Positions 1 to 9,610 of a stretch of DNA of 64,000 nucleotides are shown in pieces (the first letter of the stretch is position 1; each line of letters opens with the position of its first letter). Under the pieces are notes generated by a model, which saw only the letters and a list, made by a program, of their open reading frames with translations, ran no database searches and was not told the DNA's origin. The translations under genes and the position numbers were made by a program. The DNA is from a bacterium (GTDB taxonomy: Bacteria; Sysuimicrobiota; Sysuimicrobiia; Sysuimicrobiales; Segetimicrobiaceae): the NCBI GenBank assembly GCA_035308905.1, contig DATGFS010000006.1, forward strand, positions 1 through 64,000, read 5' to 3'.

Positions 1-47
1 ACGCGGATCCGTCGGGTGCCGCGCACCAGGCTCTGGTGAATCTGCAT
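1..47 (-). CDS. possible 5' end of a divergent gene (partial)
   Basis: An ATG on the minus strand at 47-45 opens a frame that stays open for 15 codons to the window edge (MQIHQSLVRGTRRIR). It is preceded by TATACT (complement of 54-59) and exactly six bases. The same -10 / six-base / start-codon layout is seen at two other genes in the window, which is the main reason to propose a leaderless gene here. Too little is visible to name a function, and the frame could be chance. Confidence 0.35.
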   Translation of the reverse strand, partial: MQIHQSLVRGTRRIR

Positions 48-207
48 GGGGCCAGTATAGCCATGGCCCAGCGGTTGATAGCGCCGAGTCCGTCGCGACA
101 CCCTTCAACGAGGGTCTTTCGGATCTATCTGAACCTGTACATAACACGGTACCCCTCTATTCAGATCCACCGGGACGGACGCGTGAACCGGCTGTTCCAA
201 TTCGGTA

Positions 208-213
208 TATAAT
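208..213 (+). promoter_or_regulatory. -10 box of a leaderless MFS transcript
   Basis: A perfect TATAAT lies at 208-213. Six bases (214-219) separate it from the GTG start at 220, so the expected transcription start falls on or next to the start codon. No Shine-Dalgarno is present and the -35 region (about 185-190) is weak. The rest of 48-207 shows no feature I can support. Confidence 0.5.
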
Positions 214-219
214 GGGCGG

Positions 220-1404
220 GTGCGTGAAGGCATCGGCCGCCGCGGTCTGCTCGTCCTCTTCCTTGCCATCTTCATCGTGATGATGGGGTTTGGCATTGTG
301 CTGCCCGTGCTGCAGTTCTACGCGCGCGGCGTCGGCGCCACGCCCCTCGAGATCGGCCTGCTGGCCACGAGCTACGCGGCAATGCAGTTTATCTTTGCGC
401 CGCTGTGGGGCGTGGCGAGCGACCGCGTCGGACGGAAGCCGGTGTTCTCCGTCGGCCTTCTTGGGTACGCGGTGTCCTTCGTGCTCTTCGGCCTCGCCCA
501 CCACGTCTGGCAGCTGTTCTTTGCCCGGCTCCTCGGCGGCGTGCTGAGCGCGGCCACGCTGCCGACCGCGATGGCGTATATCGGCGACACGACGTCGGAA
601 GAGCGCCGCGGCGGGGGCATGGGCATGATGGGCGCGGCGATGGGCCTCGGGTTTACGATCGGCCCGGGCATCGGCGGCGTGCTCGGGCGCCTCAACCTCT
701 CGCTGCCGTTCTTCGTGGGCGCGGCGCTCGCGCTCGTGACTCTCGCGCTGAGCTGGGGGGCGCTGCCCGAGCCGATCCGGCACGACTCGTCCGCCGAGCG
801 CCCGTCGCGCGCGGCCGCGTTTCGCCTCGCGCTCGGAGGTCCGCTCGCATACTTCTTCCTCGTCACGCTTACCGGCGCGTTCGCGCTCGCCGCGCTCGAA
901 GCCACCTACGCGCTGTTCGCGCAGGACCGGCTGCACCTGACGAGCCGGGGCGGCGCGGGGGCGATCGGGGTCGTGTTCGTCGTCGTCGGGCTCGTTCAGG
1001 CGGCCATCCTCGGAGGACTGGTGGGCCGCCTCATCAACCGGGTGGGCGAAGAACGGCTCACCGTCGGCGGACTCATCCTCGCGGCGGCCGGCTACGTGCT
1101 GATCACCCAAACACATACGATCGCCGAGCTGGCCCTCTACGCCGCGATCGCCGGGGCCGGGCACTCGCTCATGCGCCCGAGCATCGCGTCCCTCATCTCG
1201 AAGCGCACGACCGCGGGACAGGGCCTCTCGATCGGCATCATGGATTCGTTCGACAGCCTCGGCCGCGTCCTCGGACCGGCCTGGGGCGGCTGGATCTACC
1301 ACCTCGGCATTGCCCTGCCCTACGCCTCGGCGGCCGCGGTCCTCCTCGTCACCGCGGCGCTCTCCGGCATGGCCGCGGGCCGGCACGTGGCGGTCCGCGT
1401 TTAG
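220..1404 (+). CDS. MFS transporter, drug-exporter type
   Basis: This 394-residue protein is a 12-helix major facilitator, probably a proton-driven exporter in the inner membrane. The loop between helices 2 and 3 carries the family signature (GVASDRVGRKPV, about residues 65-76), and helix 5 has a glycine-rich exporter-like segment (MGLGFTIGPGIGG). The GTG start at 220 is chosen because it lies six bases after a perfect TATAAT box and no ribosome binding site exists further in. The next gene begins three bases after the stop, so the two are likely co-transcribed. Substrate unknown. Confidence 0.85.
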   Translation: MREGIGRRGLLVLFLAIFIVMMGFGIVLPVLQFYARGVGATPLEIGLLATSYAAMQFIFAPLWGVASDRVGRKPVFSVGLLGYAVSFVLFGLAHHVWQLFFARLLGGVLSAATLPTAMAYIGDTTSEERRGGGMGMMGAAMGLGFTIGPGIGGVLGRLNLSLPFFVGAALALVTLALSWGALPEPIRHDSSAERPSRAAAFRLALGGPLAYFFLVTLTGAFALAALEATYALFAQDRLHLTSRGGAGAIGVVFVVVGLVQAAILGGLVGRLINRVGEERLTVGGLILAAAGYVLITQTHTIAELALYAAIAGAGHSLMRPSIASLISKRTTAGQGLSIGIMDSFDSLGRVLGPAWGGWIYHLGIALPYASAAAVLLVTAALSGMAAGRHVAVRV

Positions 1405-1407
1405 CCG

Positions 1408-2673
1408 ATGCAGCCGCCGGCCCCGGGACAAGGCCTCGAGTACCTGCCCCTCATCGAGCGCGCAGCGGTCTCGCTTCTCATCGGCGGAATGATCGGGATG
1501 GAGCGCGAATGGGCGCACAAGGACATCGGCGTCCGGACCTTCGCCTTGATCGCCCTGTCGTTCACGCTCGCGTGGACTATCTCCCCGACCACCGCCTACA
1601 TCCTGATGGCCGCGGTGATTCCGCTCCTCACCCTGATGAACTGGCGCTCGTTCGCACGCGACCGGTCGCTCGAGATGACGACGTCGGTCGCCGTGCTGGC
1701 CACCGCGCTGCTCGGCGTGCTGGTCGGGCAGGGCCTCTTGCTGCTGGCCGCGGCGTGCGGCGTGGTCGTCACGATGCTGCTCGCGTGGAAGGCGGAGATG
1801 GTGCGCTTCGCGGGCGAAGTCACGATCGACGAGATCCGCGGCGCGCTGCTGCTCGGCGTCATCGCCATCGTCGTCTACCCGTTGCTGCCGGTCGGCCCGG
1901 TGGACCCGTGGCACATCATCGACCTGCGCGCGGCCTGGACGGTCGTGCTCGTCATCTCCGCGATCGCCTTCACGAACTACGTGCTCCTCCGGCTGTACGG
2001 CACGCGCGGCATTCGCTGGACCGGGCTCCTCGGCGGGCTCGTCAACAGCACGGCCACGGTCGCGGAACTGGCGAGCCGCGCGCGGCGCGATCCGGGACGG
2101 CTCTCGATGTACTGCCTCCTCGGCATGCTGACCGCGGACACCGCGATGCTGCTGCGCAACGGCTTCATCCTCGGCGTCTTCGACGCGCGGGCGCTCTCCT
2201 ACGGCTGGGTCTCCGTGGGCGTCATGCTGGCGGCCAGCGCGGTCCTCGCGGCACGCGTCAACGTCGCCGACGCCGAAACCGCGCCGCTGCAGATGCAGTC
2301 GCCGATCTCGCTGCGCCACGCGCTCACCTTCGGCGTCGTGTTCGTCGCGATCACCCTCGCCGGACAGCTCATGTACCGCTGGCTCGGCCAGCCGGGGTTT
2401 CTTCTAGTCTCGATCCTGGGCGGTCTCGTGAGCAGCGCCTCGACGTCGGCGGCGGCCGGCATCCTGGCGGCGAAGGGCTCGCTCGCCCCGCAGGTCGCCG
2501 GCTACGGCGTCGTGCTCGCGTCGATGAGCAGCCTCGTCTTCCACATCCCGACGGCCAGAATGGCCGGCCTCGATCGCAACGACACGCGGCAGCTTGCCGT
2601 GCTCTCCGCGATCATCCTGGCCGTGGGCCTCGCCGGTCTCGCCGCGCAGGCCCTGTTCGTCGGCCGGCTCTAA
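1408..2673 (+). CDS. MgtC/SapB family membrane protein with DUF4010 domain
   Basis: The 421-residue protein starts with an MgtC/SapB-like membrane domain (about residues 15-150, with GGMIGMEREWAHKD and GVRTFALIAL motifs). A DUF4010 membrane domain follows (about 180-415, with the TGLLGGLVNSTATV and GLVSSASTSAAA repeats). Proteins of this architecture are inner-membrane proteins of unclear role; the MgtC family has been linked to survival at low magnesium. It follows the MFS gene by three bases and precedes the AI-2E permease by twelve, so the three are probably one transcript. The ATG start has little Shine-Dalgarno support and may depend on translational coupling. Confidence 0.85.
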   Translation: MQPPAPGQGLEYLPLIERAAVSLLIGGMIGMEREWAHKDIGVRTFALIALSFTLAWTISPTTAYILMAAVIPLLTLMNWRSFARDRSLEMTTSVAVLATALLGVLVGQGLLLLAAACGVVVTMLLAWKAEMVRFAGEVTIDEIRGALLLGVIAIVVYPLLPVGPVDPWHIIDLRAAWTVVLVISAIAFTNYVLLRLYGTRGIRWTGLLGGLVNSTATVAELASRARRDPGRLSMYCLLGMLTADTAMLLRNGFILGVFDARALSYGWVSVGVMLAASAVLAARVNVADAETAPLQMQSPISLRHALTFGVVFVAITLAGQLMYRWLGQPGFLLVSILGGLVSSASTSAAAGILAAKGSLAPQVAGYGVVLASMSSLVFHIPTARMAGLDRNDTRQLAVLSAIILAVGLAGLAAQALFVGRL

Positions 2674-2685
2674 CCCACGGGGCTC

Positions 2686-3735
2686 GTGACCCAGCGCGCC
2701 TTCATCGGCCGGGTCGTGACGGTGCTGGTCCTCCTAGGCATCGCGTGGATGATCATCTGGGTCGTCCGCCAGACGACCGAGATTCTCATCCTGCTGCTGG
2801 TGTCGGCGATCCTCGCATCGGGGTTTGCGCCGCTTGTCGAATGGATCGAGCGGTGGCCGCTGCCGCGCGGTGCCAGGTTCTCCCGCGGCATCGCGATCTT
2901 CATCCTATACCTGGGCCTCTTCGTGGCCATCGGCATCATCCTCTCTGCGATCCTCGTGCCGGCGGCGGCCGAGGGACGCGTATTTGTGCAGCATCTGCCG
3001 CAGGAATTGAGCGCGATCCAGGCCTGGCTCTTGGATCTCGAGGCGCGGTACCCATGGCTGCCGGACTTCTCGGGCCAGATCAGCCGGCTGCCTCAGCAGA
3101 TGACCGGCCTCGGCCGGTACGGCGCCAGCGCGGCGTCCGTGGCGTTCTCGTTCCTCGGCGGGCTCACCTCGACGATCACCTTCCTCGTCTTCACTTTCTA
3201 CATGCTGCTCGAGCACGCGATCATCAAGCACGCCTTTCTCTCCATACTGCCCCCCGCCGAGCGGCCGCGCGGGGCGCTGGTGCTCGAGCGGATCGGCACG
3301 AAGTTCGGCGGCTGGTTCCGCGGCCAGTTTCTGCTGTCGTTCACGATCGCGGTGACGGTGTCGATCGCCCTGCTCGCGATCGGCCTGCCCTACCCGTTCC
3401 TGCTCGGCATTATCGCGGGGCTCGGCGAGCTCGTGCCGATGGTCGGCCTGTGGATCGGCGCGACCGTGGCGGTGCTGGTTGGCCTGTCCCAGCCGGCGTG
3501 GAGGCTCTTCGCCACGATCGCCTTCTACGTCGTCATCATGAACGTCGAACCGCACTGGCTCGTTCCCCGGATCATGTCCCGCGCGGTCGGCCTGTCGCCG
3601 CTGTTCACGATTATCGCGCTGCTCGTCGGCATCAAGCTGCTCGGCATCATCGGCGGGCTGCTGGCGGTGCCCGTGGCGGCGGCGCTGCAGGTCATCGTCG
3701 CCGAGATCGCCGCCGAGATCCAGACGAACCACTAG
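2686..3735 (+). CDS. AI-2E family transporter (PerM-like permease)
   Basis: A 349-residue polytopic membrane protein of the AI-2E/PerM family. It has a typical N-terminal helix pair and a soluble loop rich in charged residues (about 90-140). The C-terminal helices include the family signature GLPYPFLLGIIAGLGELVPMVG (spread over about residues 234-255) and a C-terminal GGLLAVPVAAALQV. Members export small molecules or act as sodium/proton antiporters, so the AI-2 label should not be taken literally. It begins with GTG shortly after the MgtC-like gene and is probably its operon partner. Confidence 0.9.
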   Translation: MTQRAFIGRVVTVLVLLGIAWMIIWVVRQTTEILILLLVSAILASGFAPLVEWIERWPLPRGARFSRGIAIFILYLGLFVAIGIILSAILVPAAAEGRVFVQHLPQELSAIQAWLLDLEARYPWLPDFSGQISRLPQQMTGLGRYGASAASVAFSFLGGLTSTITFLVFTFYMLLEHAIIKHAFLSILPPAERPRGALVLERIGTKFGGWFRGQFLLSFTIAVTVSIALLAIGLPYPFLLGIIAGLGELVPMVGLWIGATVAVLVGLSQPAWRLFATIAFYVVIMNVEPHWLVPRIMSRAVGLSPLFTIIALLVGIKLLGIIGGLLAVPVAAALQVIVAEIAAEIQTNH

Positions 3736-3831
3736 GGTCGGGGTCCCGCCCCGCGCCCGGCCGCCCGCGGGCCGTTTGAAGGGTTTGCGGCGCGGCCCTG
3801 CCAATTGGTCGGTGCTTCGCACCTCGCGGCC

Positions 3832-4575
3832 ATGGCGATTCTCGAAACGCACGGCCTCACGATGGAATTTCGGGGCTTTCGCGCTCTGGACGGCGTCGAT
3901 CTGCGCGTGGAAGCCGGCGCGCTGCATGCGATCATCGGCCCGAACGGCGCCGGCAAGACGACCCTGTTCAACCTGCTGAGCGGCCTGCTGCGGCCGACGG
4001 CCGGCCGGATCGAATTCGACGGGCGCGAGATTACGGGGCTGTCCGCCCACGAGCTCGCCCGGCGCGGGATCGCCCGATCGTTCCAGATCACGAGCGTCTT
4101 CCCGCACCTCACGGTGCTGGCCAACGTGGAGCTCGCGCTGCAGGCCCGCACGCCGCTCGGGTACGTGTGGTGGCGCTCGGATCGGTCGCTGCGCCGGTTT
4201 GACGGCCGGGCGCACGAGATCCTCGCCGCGATCGGCCTCGGCGACCTGGCGGGCCGGGAGGCCGCGACGCTGCCGTACGGTCACAAGCGCGTGCTCGAGA
4301 TCGGCCTCGCGATCGCGCTCGAGCCGACCCTGCTGCTGCTCGACGAGCCGACGGCGGGGCTGAGCGTCGACGACGCGGTGCGGATCGTCGACGTCGTGCG
4401 GCGGGTGGCGCAGGGCCGCACGATCGTCCTCGTCGAGCACAACATGGGCGTCGTCGCCCAGTTGTCCCAGCAGATCACGGTGCTGCAGCGCGGCCGGGTG
4501 CTCGCGGAAGGCACATACGAATCCCTTCGGAGCAACCCCGCCGTAATCGAAGCGTACCTGGGGGGCGCGGCGTAG
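3832..4575 (+). CDS. livG: branched-chain amino acid-type ABC transporter ATPase LivG
   Basis: A 247-residue ABC ATPase, the larger of the two that energise a LivHM permease. Visible motifs are Walker A GPNGAGKT (about residues 34-41), the LivG-type degenerate signature LPYGHKR, Walker B LLLLDEPTAGLS and the switch histidine in VEHNMG. The frame stays open upstream to 3805, but the ATG at 3832 gives the usual N-terminus (MAILETHGLTMEF) and is preferred. It abuts livF with no gap and opens the operon G-F-binding protein-H-M. The 96 bases before it hold GC-rich sequence without a clear promoter. The real substrate (branched-chain amino acid, amide, urea or other) is set by the binding protein and is unknown. 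Confidence 0.9.
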   Translation: MAILETHGLTMEFRGFRALDGVDLRVEAGALHAIIGPNGAGKTTLFNLLSGLLRPTAGRIEFDGREITGLSAHELARRGIARSFQITSVFPHLTVLANVELALQARTPLGYVWWRSDRSLRRFDGRAHEILAAIGLGDLAGREAATLPYGHKRVLEIGLAIALEPTLLLLDEPTAGLSVDDAVRIVDVVRRVAQGRTIVLVEHNMGVVAQLSQQITVLQRGRVLAEGTYESLRSNPAVIEAYLGGAA

Positions 4576-5268
4576 ATGCTGCGCGTCGAGGGTCTCCACG
4601 CCTGGTACGGAGAAAGCCACGTGCTCCACGGCGTGGATCTCGAAGTGCCCGCGGGCGAGATCGTGACGCTCGTCGGACGCAACGGCATGGGCAAGACCAC
4701 GGCCCTGCGGTGCATCATGGGCCTGCATCGCGCAAAGCAGGGCCGGATCACGGTCGACGGCCGCGACATCACCCGCCTCGCCCCGCAGCAGATCGCGCGG
4801 CTCGGCGTCGGCTGGGTTCAGGACGACCGGGGGATCTACAGCCGCCTCACGGTGCTCGAACACCTGCGGCTCCCGCCCGTCGTCGGCGACCAGGCGTGGA
4901 GCCTCGACCGGATTTTCGAGGCGTTCCCGATCTTGCGGGAACGCGCGGGGACGCCCGGGAGCAAGCTCTCCGGCGGGGAGCAGCAGGTCCTCGCCGTGGC
5001 GCGCGTGCTGCGCATGGGCGCGCGTCTCCTGTTGATGGATGAACCGACCGAAGGCCTCGCGCCGATGGTCGTGCGCCGCGTCGGCGAGATCCTCGGCGAC
5101 ATCAAGGCGCACGGGCTGACCGTGCTCCTCGTCGAGCAGAACCTCCGGTTCGCGACCATGGTGGCGAACCGGCACTACCTCATCGTGAACGGGCGGACCG
5201 TCAGCACGCTGACCAACCAGGAGGCCGCCCGTCAGGAGCAGGAACTGTTGGCGTATCTCGGCGTTTGA
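4576..5268 (+). CDS. livF: branched-chain amino acid-type ABC transporter ATPase LivF
   Basis: A 230-residue ABC ATPase, the partner of LivG. It shows Walker A GRNGMGKTT (about residues 36-44), a canonical signature LSGGEQQVLAVARVL, Walker B LLLMDEPTEGLAP and a switch histidine position replaced by glutamine in LVEQN, as is normal for LivF. The ATG follows the livG stop directly, so translation is probably coupled. The gene ends 91 bases before the binding-protein gene, a gap holding a perfect 22-base palindrome. Confidence 0.9.
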   Translation: MLRVEGLHAWYGESHVLHGVDLEVPAGEIVTLVGRNGMGKTTALRCIMGLHRAKQGRITVDGRDITRLAPQQIARLGVGWVQDDRGIYSRLTVLEHLRLPPVVGDQAWSLDRIFEAFPILRERAGTPGSKLSGGEQQVLAVARVLRMGARLLLMDEPTEGLAPMVVRRVGEILGDIKAHGLTVLLVEQNLRFATMVANRHYLIVNGRTVSTLTNQEAARQEQELLAYLGV

Positions 5269-5278
5269 ACAGGCAAGG

Positions 5279-5300
5279 CCCGGCGCCGGCCGGCGCCGGG
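5279..5300 (+). repeat. perfect 22-base palindrome between livF and the binding-protein gene
   Basis: Two 11-base arms (CCCGGCGCCGG and its exact complement) meet with no spacer. In RNA this folds into a very stable GC-only hairpin just after the livF stop. No T-run follows, so it is not a classical terminator. It may act as an attenuator or as an end-protecting structure that lets the binding protein be made in excess over the ATPases. Confidence 0.6.
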
Positions 5301-5359
5301 CGACGACGGCGTCCCGGACGACCGACGGCATGTCCGGGTGACAACGAAGGAGGTGCGGA

Positions 5360-6610
<1,251 letters not shown>

Positions 6611-6632
6611 CGCCTCGTTAAGTCCCGCAGGC

Positions 6633-6672
6633 AGAGGGCGGGCATGGCTAGGACTCCCCGGACCCGCCCTCT
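6633..6672 (+). terminator. intercistronic stem-loop after the binding-protein gene
   Basis: Exact 10-base arms AGAGGGCGGG (6633-6642) and CCCGCCCTCT (6663-6672) enclose a 20-base loop. A short pyrimidine stretch follows, but there is no T-run. Such hairpins between a binding-protein gene and its permease genes commonly cause partial termination or protect the upstream message; which applies here is inference. Confidence 0.6.
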
Positions 6673-6690
6673 CCTCACCCGGTCCCCGGC

Positions 6691-7556
<866 letters not shown>

Positions 7557-7560
<4 letters not shown>

Positions 7561-8537
7561 TGCGCCGCGCGCTCGGCTGGGCCGCGCTCGCCGCCGTCGC
7601 GCTCGCGCTGCCGTGGATCATGTACCCTGTGCTGGCCACCGACATCGTGACGTGGGGGCTGTTTGCCGCGGCCTTTGACATCCTGCTCGGGTATACGGGG
7701 CTGCTTTCGTTCGGACAGGCCGCCTACTTCGGCGGCGGGGCCTACGCCGCGGCCCTGCTCGCGCAGCGCGCCGGCGTGCCTTTTCCGCTGAACGCGCTGG
7801 CGGCAGGGCTGATCGCCGCGGTGATGGCCGTGCCGCTGATGGGCCTCGCCATCCGCCGGCGCGGCATCTACTTCGCGATGATCACGCTCGCGTTCGCGGA
7901 GATGGTCTTCTACGTCATCAACGAATGGCGCAGCCTCACCGGCGGCGAGAACGGCGTCCAGGGCATCCCGCGCGTCGCGCCGGGGGGCTTCTCCCTTACG
8001 TCGCCGCTGGTCTACTATTACGCGGCCCTGCCGCTCGCCGTGCTCGGCCTGCTGCTGTGCTGGCGCATCGTCCGGTCGCCGTTCGGACGGGTGCTGCTCG
8101 CGATCCGCGAGAACGAAGTGCGGACCGAGATGCTCGGCTACCCGGTGGGCCGGTACAAGCTGATCGCCGCGGTGCTCTCGTGTGCGATCTCCGGCTTCGC
8201 CGGAGGGCTGTGGGTCATCAACCACGGCTTCGTGGCGCTCGACGCGGTACACTGGAGCACGTCCGGTCTCGTTCTCACGATGGTACTGCTCGGCGGGATC
8301 GGAACCCGCCTCGGCCCGCTGGCGGGCGCGGCGCTCGTGCTGTATCTGCGGGACTTCCTGTCGACGTGGACGGACGCGTGGGGCGTCGTCACGGGGCTCA
8401 TCTTCATCGCCGTCATCTTGATCTTCCGGCGCGGAATCGTCGGCACGCTCGAACCGCTGCTCGTCCGCGGCCCGACGGCCGATCGCGCTTCACCGGCTCC
8501 GGCGGGGCTCTCGCCGCAGGGAGGGCCCGTCCCCTAG
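7557..8537 (+). CDS. livM: branched-chain amino acid-type ABC permease LivM
   Basis: A 326-residue permease, the second membrane subunit of the transporter. Motifs include DILLGYTGLLSFGQAAYFGGGAY near the N-terminus (about residues 38-60), an FAMITLAFAEM helix, the coupling region LLAIRENEVRTEMLGY and VLLGGIGTRLGPLAGA. The start at 7557 overlaps the livH stop; two consecutive ATGs occur there. The stop codon lies inside the CCTAGG duplicated by the IS481-type insertion. Because TAG is rebuilt in the left copy, the protein end is unchanged. The C-terminal tail after about residue 300 is proline- and alanine-rich. Confidence 0.9.
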
Positions 8538-8538
8538 G
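8533..8538. repeat. left target-site duplication of the IS element (CCTAGG)
   Basis: CCTAGG occurs at 8533-8538 and again at 9538-9543, immediately outside the inverted repeats. The sequence fits the NCTAGN target known for IS481 itself. The TAG inside it is the livM stop codon. Confidence 0.75.
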
Positions 8539-9537
8539 TCTAAAACTGCAGGACATCCGTGACACATGGGGTAGCACCGCCAGAGCCTAGAGGGGGGTGC
8601 CCATGGCGGATGACCGCGCCGTTCATCGACGGTTGGGCTGGTTTCGGCACGTCGACGAGGTTACTCACAATGTCGCCAAGACCTGTCGGTACTTTGGGAT
8701 CAGCCGCCAGACGTACTATCGCTGGTACCGACGCTACGGCAAGCTGGGCGAAGCCGGGCTCCGGGACGGATCCTCGCGGCCACTCCGCTCTCCGCGTGCC
8801 ACGCCCGCGGACGTCGTCGAAAAGGTGCTCTACCTGCGGCGGTACTACCATTTCGGGCCGGCCAGGATTTGCATGTACCTGCGGCGCTATCACGCGCTCA
8901 CGATCAGCCAGTCCGGCATCTGGCGGCTGCTGAAGCGGGCGGGTGTGAGCCGGCTCCCCTCCAATATGCGGTACCAGAGCCGGGAACAGCGTTTCAAGCG
9001 CTACGAGAAGCCGCTGCCCGGCCACCAGCTGCAGATCGACGTCAAATTCCTGGCCCCCGTCGTCGGCCGCACCCGGAAGTACTACCAGTACACCGCCATC
9101 GACGACTGTACGCGCATCCGGATCCTGAAGATCTTTGATGCGAACACTCAGCAGATGGCGGTCGCGTTCGTCGACTACGTCCTGTCCAAACTCCCCTTCA
9201 AGGTCGAATGCATTCAGACCGACAACGGGGCTGAGTTTGGCCCGCAGTTCCACTGGCACGTCCTTGATAAGGGCATTCAGCACCGCTACATCCGACCGCG
9301 GCGGCCCTACTTGAACGGGAAGACCGAGCGGTCCCATCGAATCGACGACGAGGAGTTCTACCGGCAGCTCGACGGCGTCGTCATTTCCTCCGTCGCGGAG
9401 TTCAACGACCTGCTTCAAGAGTGGGAACGCTTTTACAACTACGCACGGCCACACGGCAGCCTTCAGGGGCAGACCCCCTACGAGCGGCTCCGTGAGAAAC
9501 TGCAAGTCATGTGTCACGGATGATCGGCCAACCTACA
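8539..9537 (+). mobile_element. IS481-family insertion sequence, complete, 999 bp
   Basis: The element is bounded by imperfect terminal inverted repeats of about 34 bases (8539-8572 and 9504-9537). They share an exact 15-base core CATCCGTGACACATG (8554-8568, inverted at 9508-9522) and begin TCTA/TGTA, like the TGT ends of the family. It carries a single intact transposase gene. A six-base direct repeat CCTAGG flanks it. The intact frame and clean duplication suggest a recent insertion. The right inverted repeat overlaps the transposase C-terminus and stop. Confidence 0.85.
8603..9523 (+). CDS. IS481-family transposase
   Basis: A 306-residue DDE transposase. The N-terminus has a helix-turn-helix (about residues 15-60, with CRYFGISRQTYYRWYRRYG). 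The integrase core follows, with the catalytic aspartates in LQIDVKFL and IQTDNGAEF and the glutamate in GKTERSHRIDDEEFY. The C-terminus has the conserved YNYARPHGSLQGQTPYE. A GTG two codons upstream is possible, but the ATG at 8603 has a purine-rich GAGGGGGG five to six bases before it. The gene looks complete and functional. Confidence 0.92.
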   Translation: MADDRAVHRRLGWFRHVDEVTHNVAKTCRYFGISRQTYYRWYRRYGKLGEAGLRDGSSRPLRSPRATPADVVEKVLYLRRYYHFGPARICMYLRRYHALTISQSGIWRLLKRAGVSRLPSNMRYQSREQRFKRYEKPLPGHQLQIDVKFLAPVVGRTRKYYQYTAIDDCTRIRILKIFDANTQQMAVAFVDYVLSKLPFKVECIQTDNGAEFGPQFHWHVLDKGIQHRYIRPRRPYLNGKTERSHRIDDEEFYRQLDGVVISSVAEFNDLLQEWERFYNYARPHGSLQGQTPYERLREKLQVMCHG

Positions 9538-9543
9538 CCTAGG
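9538..9543. repeat. right target-site duplication of the IS element (CCTAGG)
   Basis: This is the second copy of the six-base direct repeat that flanks the element; the first is at 8533-8538. In the uninterrupted sequence the livM stop would have been followed directly by GGGGCGGCC. Confidence 0.75.
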
Positions 9544-9610
9544 GGGCGGCCGGAGGGCCGCGGGACATCCCGCGCTAGACGGGATGATTCGCTTCAAGGA
9601 GGCGCCAAGG

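Noticed and set aside
2-250. Plus-strand frame open from the left edge into the MFS gene region
   Set aside because: It has no domain signal, overlaps the MFS start and the promoter, and is too short to judge.
405-3779. Plus-strand open frame of 1124 codons spanning the MFS, MgtC and AI-2E genes
   Set aside because: It is an out-of-frame shadow of three recognised membrane proteins, with an Arg/Pro-rich product.
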